Made by a program: the position numbers and the translations under genes
Notes under the pieces: model-generated
Database searches by the model: none
What the model saw: the letters and a program-made list of their open reading frames with translations, nothing else
Told to the model about the DNA's origin: nothing
Shown here: one piece after another, positions 7,426 to 11,473 of the stretch
How the letters are laid out: each line of letters starts with the position of its first letter
Position numbering within the stretch: the stretch's first letter is position 1
From: an uncultured Bacillota bacterium
Lineage (GTDB): Bacteria; Bacillota; Sulfobacillia; UBA995; UBA9673
Direction of reading: 5' to 3'
Assembly: GCA_937863905.1 (NCBI GenBank)
Contig: CALMHV010000178.1
Location: 1 to 11,473 of the forward strand
Length of the DNA stretch: 11,473 nt

Positions 7426-8574
7426 CTACCAGTCCAGCAGCCGGCGCTGGCCCTCGAGCTTCCGAACGGCCGTGGCGTCTTGCACGACCTCAAGAGTGCC
7501 CTTGTAAGCCCCCGCCGCGTCGTGGAGAGCGAAGTACCGGATGTGGATGAACCGGCCGCCGACCTCAATCCAGAACTCAGCCACGTCCTTCTCGCCCCTA
7601 CGGAAGCTGTCGAGGATGCCCTGGACGATGTGCACGCTCTTGGGCGGGTGGCAGTTCTGGACCTTGCGCCCGATGACGGCCGCCGCCCGTGGGAAGACCC
7701 GGTCGCCCTCCGAGTAGAAGCGAACCTCGTCGTTCTCGTCCACGAACGTGACGTCAAACGGCACGCGCTTTAGCATGAGGCGAATTTGCTCAGGCGTCAG
7801 CCGCCCCGTGTCGAGGGCCAAGGCGTCGCCGGCACCGGCCAGCGTCGTCCTCGCGGTCTCCGCTCCGGCACGCTCGGTCTCGCCGAGCCGCACGGTGTCC
7901 CAGTCCGCCGCGGTGAAGGTGTCAAGGCACATGGGGTAGAGGATCTTCTCTTCCTTGTAGACCATGTCGTCCACCGTCCGGGTCAGGGTGGCGATGTCCG
8001 CGCCGAGGGCCGTCGCGTCGCCGGAGGCCAGGTGCTCCCGGGACGCCTTGAGCAAGGTCCGGACATCGTCATGGATGGCCCACATCACCTTGGGCGGAGC
8101 GACGATGCCGTGCTTCTCGAGGATGGGGAAGAGCTGGTATTCCTTCCGTCGCCAGTGCCCCTCGACGGTCGCGAGCCGCGTGATTCCGGCTTCAAGCTCC
8201 GCCCGCGCCGCCGGAAGCCTGCCCGCTGCCGGCGGGCTCCCGAGCGCTTCGGCCGCCCGGCGGAGACCCGCCGTCGCCCTCGTGAGTTCCTCGCCCTCGC
8301 GGCGTAGAGCCTCCACCGGATGGTCCGAAGGCAGAGCCCGGGGCGTCGCCGCGTCGAGGGCGTCCCGGAAGACCTCGGTGTGGACGTCGCACAGGCGCTT
8401 GATTTCCGCCTCCGGCATCCCTTCGGCGATGAGTTGGCGCTCCATCTCGGCAATCTCCGTGGCGCTCACACCCGCGGTCAGGGCGGAGAACCTGCGCTTC
8501 AGCTCGGCCATGTCTCGCCCGGCGTGCAGGTCCCGGATGATGCCTTTCAGTGTCTCTATCCGCTCTTCGCTCAT
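7426..8574 (-). CDS. DUF438 / hemerythrin-like / PAS domain protein, putative redox or gas sensor
   Basis: The 382-residue protein has three parts. Residues about 3-72 match DUF438 (RIETLKGIIRDLHAG, ending LCDVHTEVF). Residues about 85-220 are a hemerythrin-like four-helix bundle with likely iron ligands His85, His140, Glu145, His168 and Glu208 or Glu209 (segments HWRRKEYQLFP and MVYKEEKILYP). Residues about 260-370 are a PAS domain with the family motif VIGRKVQNCHPPKSV (300-314), whose Cys-His-Pro-Pro is characteristic of DUF438 proteins. There is no membrane segment, kinase or DNA-binding domain, so the output is unknown. A soluble oxygen, nitric oxide or redox sensor is an inference from the domains. 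ATG 8574 is preceded by AAAGGCGGGG at good spacing; upstream in-frame codons give an unlikely basic leader. It lies opposite to its neighbours, between clpX and lonB. Confidence 0.88.
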   Translation of the reverse strand: MSEERIETLKGIIRDLHAGRDMAELKRRFSALTAGVSATEIAEMERQLIAEGMPEAEIKRLCDVHTEVFRDALDAATPRALPSDHPVEALRREGEELTRATAGLRRAAEALGSPPAAGRLPAARAELEAGITRLATVEGHWRRKEYQLFPILEKHGIVAPPKVMWAIHDDVRTLLKASREHLASGDATALGADIATLTRTVDDMVYKEEKILYPMCLDTFTAADWDTVRLGETERAGAETARTTLAGAGDALALDTGRLTPEQIRLMLKRVPFDVTFVDENDEVRFYSEGDRVFPRAAAVIGRKVQNCHPPKSVHIVQGILDSFRRGEKDVAEFWIEVGGRFIHIRYFALHDAAGAYKGTLEVVQDATAVRKLEGQRRLLDW

Positions 8575-8629
8575 GGCTTCCCCGCCTTTCTGGGTCCGCT
8601 TCCGGGGATGCCCCGGATGCCTTGACCGT

Positions 8630-8658
8630 ATGGTGTAACCATGTTGCCATTTAACCAT
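8630..8658. promoter_or_regulatory. Operator-like repeat upstream of the DUF438 gene
   Basis: The 265-base divergent gap between the DUF438 gene and lonB contains an AT-richer island (about 8629-8671) in GC-rich surroundings. It holds an inverted repeat ATGGT-GTA-ACCAT (8630-8642) and a second TAACCAT half-site (8652-8658), 16 bases from the first (8636-8642). It lies about 56 bases before the DUF438 start, a suitable place for a promoter and operator reading leftward. On the minus strand TATGGT is a possible -10 box, but no convincing -35 was found. For lonB only TTGACA (8706-8711) stands out, without a matching -10 box. A GC-rich hairpin (CGGGCG 8723-8728 / CGCCCG 8734-8739) lies beside it. 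Function is inferred only. Confidence 0.3.
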
Positions 8659-8839
8659 AGCAAATACAACTGGTCGGCACGAACCCTCCTGCCCGCTTGA
8701 GGGACTTGACAAGGAGATGGGACGGGCGAAGGGCGCCCGGCGACCCCTGGCCGGATAGTCTACCAGCGCGAGTGAGAACCTAAAACGCTGCGACACGGGG
8801 CACCGTCGGACGGTCGACCGGGGGGAGTTCTTCCTGTAC

Positions 8840-10747
8840 TTGAGCCAATTCTTCTACGTCATCCAACTGTTCTTTGCCGTCATCATCGGCCTTTACTTCT
8901 GGAACCTCCTGCGGAGCCAGCAGGGGAACCGCGTCGCCGTGGACCGGGAGTCGAAGAAGGAACTCGAGAAACTCCAGAAGATGCGGGAACTCTCTCTCAC
9001 CGAACCCCTCTCCGAGAAGACCCGGCCGGCGACGTTCGAGGAGATCGTCGGGCAGAAGGAGGGGCTCAAGGCCCTTCGGGCGGCCCTCTGCGGCTCCAAC
9101 CCGCAGCACGTCATCATCTACGGCCCTCCCGGGGTCGGCAAGACGGCCGTCGCCCGACTGGTCCTCGAAGAGGCCAAGTTGAACCCGACCTCGCCCTTCA
9201 AGGAATTGGCGAAGTTCGTCGAACTCGACGCCACCACCGCCCGCTTCGATGAGCGGGGCATCGCCGACCCCCTCATCGGCTCGGTCCACGACCCCATCTA
9301 CCAGGGCGCCGGCCCCCTCGGCATGGCCGGCATCCCCCAGCCCAAGCCGGGGGCGGTCACCAAGGCCCACGGCGGTCTCCTCTTCATCGACGAGATCGGC
9401 GAACTCCACCCCATCCAGATGAACAAGCTCCTCAAGGTGCTCGAGGACCGGAAGGTCTTCCTGGAGTCGGCCTACTACAGTTCGGAGGACCAGAACGTCC
9501 CCAAGCACATCCACGACATCTTCCAGAACGGCCTGCCCGCGGACTTCCGTCTCGTGGGAGCCACGACGCGCCTGCCCCAGGACATCTCGCCGGCCATCCG
9601 TTCGCGTTGCGTGGAGGTGTTCTTCCGCGCCCTGACCCCGGATGAGGTGGAACTCATCGCCGAAAACGCCGCCCGCAAGATCAATTTCGGCCTGGAGAAT
9701 CGCGCCGTGGAGGTCATCAAGAAGTACGCGACCAACGGGCGGGAGGCGGTAAACATAATCCAGATCGCCGCCGGCATCGCCCAGAACGACGGCCGGCTGG
9801 GCATCGCCGTGGAGGACATCGAGTGGGTGGTCTCCAGCGGGCAGTACAACCCGCGCCCCGAACGGCGCGTCCCCGACAGCCCCCAGATCGGCCTGGCCAT
9901 CGGGCTGGCCGTCTACGGGCCGAACATGGCCATGATCATCGAGGTTGAAGTGGCCACGGTGCCGGCCACGCGCGGCAAGGGTCAGGTCGTGGTCACCGGG
10001 GTCATCGAGGAGGAGGAGATAGGCTCGGCCGGCCACCGCCTGCGCCGCAAGTCCATGGCCAAGGGGTCGGTCGAGAACGTCATCACCGTCCTCCGTCGCT
10101 ACCTGGGGGTGGACCCCCGGGATTTCGACATCCACGTCAATTTCCCGGGCGGGGTCCCGGTGGACGGCCCATCGGCCGGGATTGCCGTGGCGACGGCCAT
10201 CTACTCCGCTCTTACCGGCGTGCCGGTCGACCCCAAGGTGGCCATGACCGGCGAACTCTCTATCCGCGGGCACGTGAAACCGGTCGGCGGCATCGTGGCC
10301 AAGATCGAGGCGGCCGGCTGGGCCGGGGCCGAACGCATCCTCATCCCCAGCGAGAACTGGCAGGAGATGATGCGGGAGGAGAAGGGCGGGGCGCAGATCA
10401 TCCCGGTCCAGAACCTGGCCGAGGTGCTCCGGCTGAGCCTGCTCTTGGACCAGGCGGAGAAGCGGGATGAGGCCCTCGCGGCGGCGCGGGCGGCGACGGA
10501 AGAAGCGGTGGCGCCGGTCCCCATCCCCGCAGGGGTTGCGGCCGCGAGCGCAGGGGTCGCGAGCGCGGCCGCCACCGGCCCGGTCGGGGAACCTGAGGGG
10601 GGAAGCGTCCCGCTTTCCGGCGAGAACACGGCCCCGCCGGACCCCATCCCTATCGGCGATGTGCTCGAGCAGCCCGCGGCGGCCAGCCCGGCCCTGGGAG
10701 CCGGAACGGCTCCGGGCACCGCGACGGTGACCCAGGATACCGCCTAG
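8840..10747 (+). CDS. lonB: Membrane-anchored ATP-dependent protease LonB with extended C-terminal tail
   Basis: LonB is an ATP-dependent serine-lysine protease of the S16 family, known from spore formers, where it is linked to early forespore development. The 635-residue protein starts with one membrane segment (about 6-24, IQLFFAVIIGLYFW) and a charged linker. The AAA+ domain has Walker A GPPGVGKT (95-102) and Walker B LLFIDEIGEL (180-189). The protease domain has catalytic Ser445 in VDGPSAGIA and Lys480 in GHVKPVGG. Bacillus subtilis LonB is about 550 residues; the surplus here is an Ala/Pro/Gly-rich tail from about 545 to 635, containing the tandem GVAAASA-GVASAAA. TTG 8840 begins the conserved N-terminus, with GGGGGAG about 12 bases upstream, rather far. 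No ATG or GTG gives a better fit. It converges on the nitroreductase with 5 bases between. Confidence 0.95.
   Translation: MSQFFYVIQLFFAVIIGLYFWNLLRSQQGNRVAVDRESKKELEKLQKMRELSLTEPLSEKTRPATFEEIVGQKEGLKALRAALCGSNPQHVIIYGPPGVGKTAVARLVLEEAKLNPTSPFKELAKFVELDATTARFDERGIADPLIGSVHDPIYQGAGPLGMAGIPQPKPGAVTKAHGGLLFIDEIGELHPIQMNKLLKVLEDRKVFLESAYYSSEDQNVPKHIHDIFQNGLPADFRLVGATTRLPQDISPAIRSRCVEVFFRALTPDEVELIAENAARKINFGLENRAVEVIKKYATNGREAVNIIQIAAGIAQNDGRLGIAVEDIEWVVSSGQYNPRPERRVPDSPQIGLAIGLAVYGPNMAMIIEVEVATVPATRGKGQVVVTGVIEEEEIGSAGHRLRRKSMAKGSVENVITVLRRYLGVDPRDFDIHVNFPGGVPVDGPSAGIAVATAIYSALTGVPVDPKVAMTGELSIRGHVKPVGGIVAKIEAAGWAGAERILIPSENWQEMMREEKGGAQIIPVQNLAEVLRLSLLLDQAEKRDEALAAARAATEEAVAPVPIPAGVAAASAGVASAAATGPVGEPEGGSVPLSGENTAPPDPIPIGDVLEQPAAASPALGAGTAPGTATVTQDTA
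10529..10577 (+). repeat. Short tandem duplication inside the lonB tail
   Basis: GCAGGGGTTGCG (10529-10540) recurs as GCAGGGGTCGCG (10550-10561), a 21-base period that encodes two imperfect seven-residue units, GVAAASA and GVASAAA. It lies in the low-complexity tail and keeps the frame, consistent with growth of the tail by slippage or local duplication. Confidence 0.6.
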
Positions 10748-10752
10748 CGCCG

Positions 10753-11406
10753 CTACCTCGGGCGTTTCCGGCGAAAAAGGGTCAGGACCCGCTTCCGTAA
10801 GGAGTAGAGGCCACTGAGCCTGAACCGCTCGCTGCGCGTGGCGGCCACGGTCGGGTCGTAGACCTCACGGGAGACCAACCGCTCCAGCGGCAGACGCGGC
10901 GGGGCCTTCGGCGTATCTTGCGGGTAGCCCAAGGTGACGAGACCGATGATCTGCCTGGTGCGCGGCACGCCGATGACATCGCGGATGCGCTCCTCGGTGA
11001 ACCCGCCGATCCAGCAAGCCCCGAGGCCGGCGGCGTGGGCCGCTAGGAGCAGGTTCATCCCAGCCAGCGAGCAATCGACGACATAAAAGCGATTGTTTCG
11101 CGGATCGCCGACGACGGCCACGACCACCGGCGCCCCCACGAGGTGGCTCCATCCCACCAACCCGGCTATCTTGGCTCGCTCGTAGAGGGCTCGCTTGCGC
11201 TCGGGGTCGGTGACAACCACGAAATGCCACGGCTGGGAGTTTACCGCGCTTGGGGCCCAGCGCGCGGCCTCCAGGATGCGCAGGAGAACGGTCTCGGGCA
11301 CGGGGTCGGGGAGGTAGCGCCGGACGCTCCGGCGGCTCGCCGCGAAGGCCACGAACCGGTCGAGGGCCTCGGGTCCTCTGGCTGGGCTTCCCTTTTCATC
11401 CGTCAT
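10753..11406 (-). CDS. Nitroreductase-family FMN-dependent oxidoreductase
   Basis: Nitroreductase-family flavoproteins bind FMN as dimers and use NAD(P)H to reduce nitro compounds, quinones or other acceptors. The 217-residue protein shows the family landmarks: SRRSVRRY (24-31, phosphate contacts to FMN), APSAVNSQPWHFVVV (51-65), a hydrophobic core APVVVAVVGD (92-101), AAGLGACWIGGF (125-136) and a final QIIGLVTLGYP (152-162). After residue 185 it has a basic tail (LRKRVLTLFRRKRPR) beyond the usual fold. The physiological substrate cannot be deduced. ATG 11406 is used; GGCGAGGCGG lies upstream on the minus strand. It faces lonB tail to tail. The 67 bases beyond its start show no further gene and no clear promoter. 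Confidence 0.9.
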   Translation of the reverse strand: MTDEKGSPARGPEALDRFVAFAASRRSVRRYLPDPVPETVLLRILEAARWAPSAVNSQPWHFVVVTDPERKRALYERAKIAGLVGWSHLVGAPVVVAVVGDPRNNRFYVVDCSLAGMNLLLAAHAAGLGACWIGGFTEERIRDVIGVPRTRQIIGLVTLGYPQDTPKAPPRLPLERLVSREVYDPTVAATRSERFRLSGLYSLRKRVLTLFRRKRPR

Positions 11407-11473
11407 CTTCTCGCACCGCCTCGCCTTCCCGCTACAGCCTTGACCTCGGCACCAAGGAATTGCCGTTTTCCAG

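Noticed and set aside
7408..7447. Possible bidirectional terminator between clpX and the DUF438 gene
   Set aside because: GCCGGCGC occurs twice but the arms do not form a clean stem-loop, there is no T-tract, and most of it is coding.
8723..8739. GC-rich hairpin upstream of lonB as a terminator or riboswitch
   Set aside because: The stem is short, no T-tract follows, and there is no conserved riboswitch core; such stems are frequent at this base composition.
8780..10273. A 497-codon open frame on the minus strand
   Set aside because: It is antisense to lonB, rich in Asp/Gly/Leu, and shows no domain; a codon-bias shadow.

Overview
This window is a GC-rich bacterial chromosome segment made almost entirely of housekeeping genes. 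Gene content and order point to a GC-rich, probably spore-forming lineage of Bacillota. The evidence is a cell-wall amidase tail followed by murI, rph and rdgB, then a tRNA block, then trigger factor, clpP, clpX and the membrane-anchored protease LonB. These are arrangements familiar from Clostridia-like and thermophilic Firmicutes. GTG and TTG starts are common. The lineage is an inference from content; no 16S gene is present.

Positions 1-3120 (+ strand) hold the tail of an amidase-like gene, glutamate racemase (murI), RNase PH (rph) and an unusual fusion of an RdgB/HAM1 nucleotide pyrophosphatase with a C-terminal HD phosphohydrolase domain. The genes are tightly packed, with a 4-base GTGA overlap between rph and the fusion gene, and probably form one transcription unit for cell-wall precursor supply, tRNA 3'-end maturation and nucleotide-pool cleaning.

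Positions 3100-3971 hold two well-formed sigma-70-type promoters and seven tRNA genes on the + strand: Pro(UGG), Gly(UCC), Arg(UCU), His(GUG), Gln(UUG), Lys(UUU) and Leu(UAG). All seven encode their CCA end. Positions 4141-7414 hold tig-clpP-clpX, the folding and degradation operon: a ribosome-bound chaperone, the ClpP peptidase and its ClpX unfoldase.

Positions 7426-8574 (- strand) hold a DUF438/hemerythrin-like/PAS protein inserted convergently behind clpX and divergently from lonB, so it interrupts the usual clpX-lonB order. Positions 8840-10747 (+) hold LonB with an extra low-complexity tail of about 90 residues. Positions 10753-11406 (-) hold a nitroreductase-family flavoprotein where lonA often lies in related genomes.

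No mobile element, CRISPR array or phage gene was seen. The most notable points are the RdgB-HD fusion, a trigger factor whose prolyl-isomerase active site looks eroded, an Asn-to-His change beside a catalytic cysteine of MurI, the sensor-like gene splitting the Clp/Lon cluster, and the repeat-derived tail of LonB. I found no clearly novel multi-gene system.
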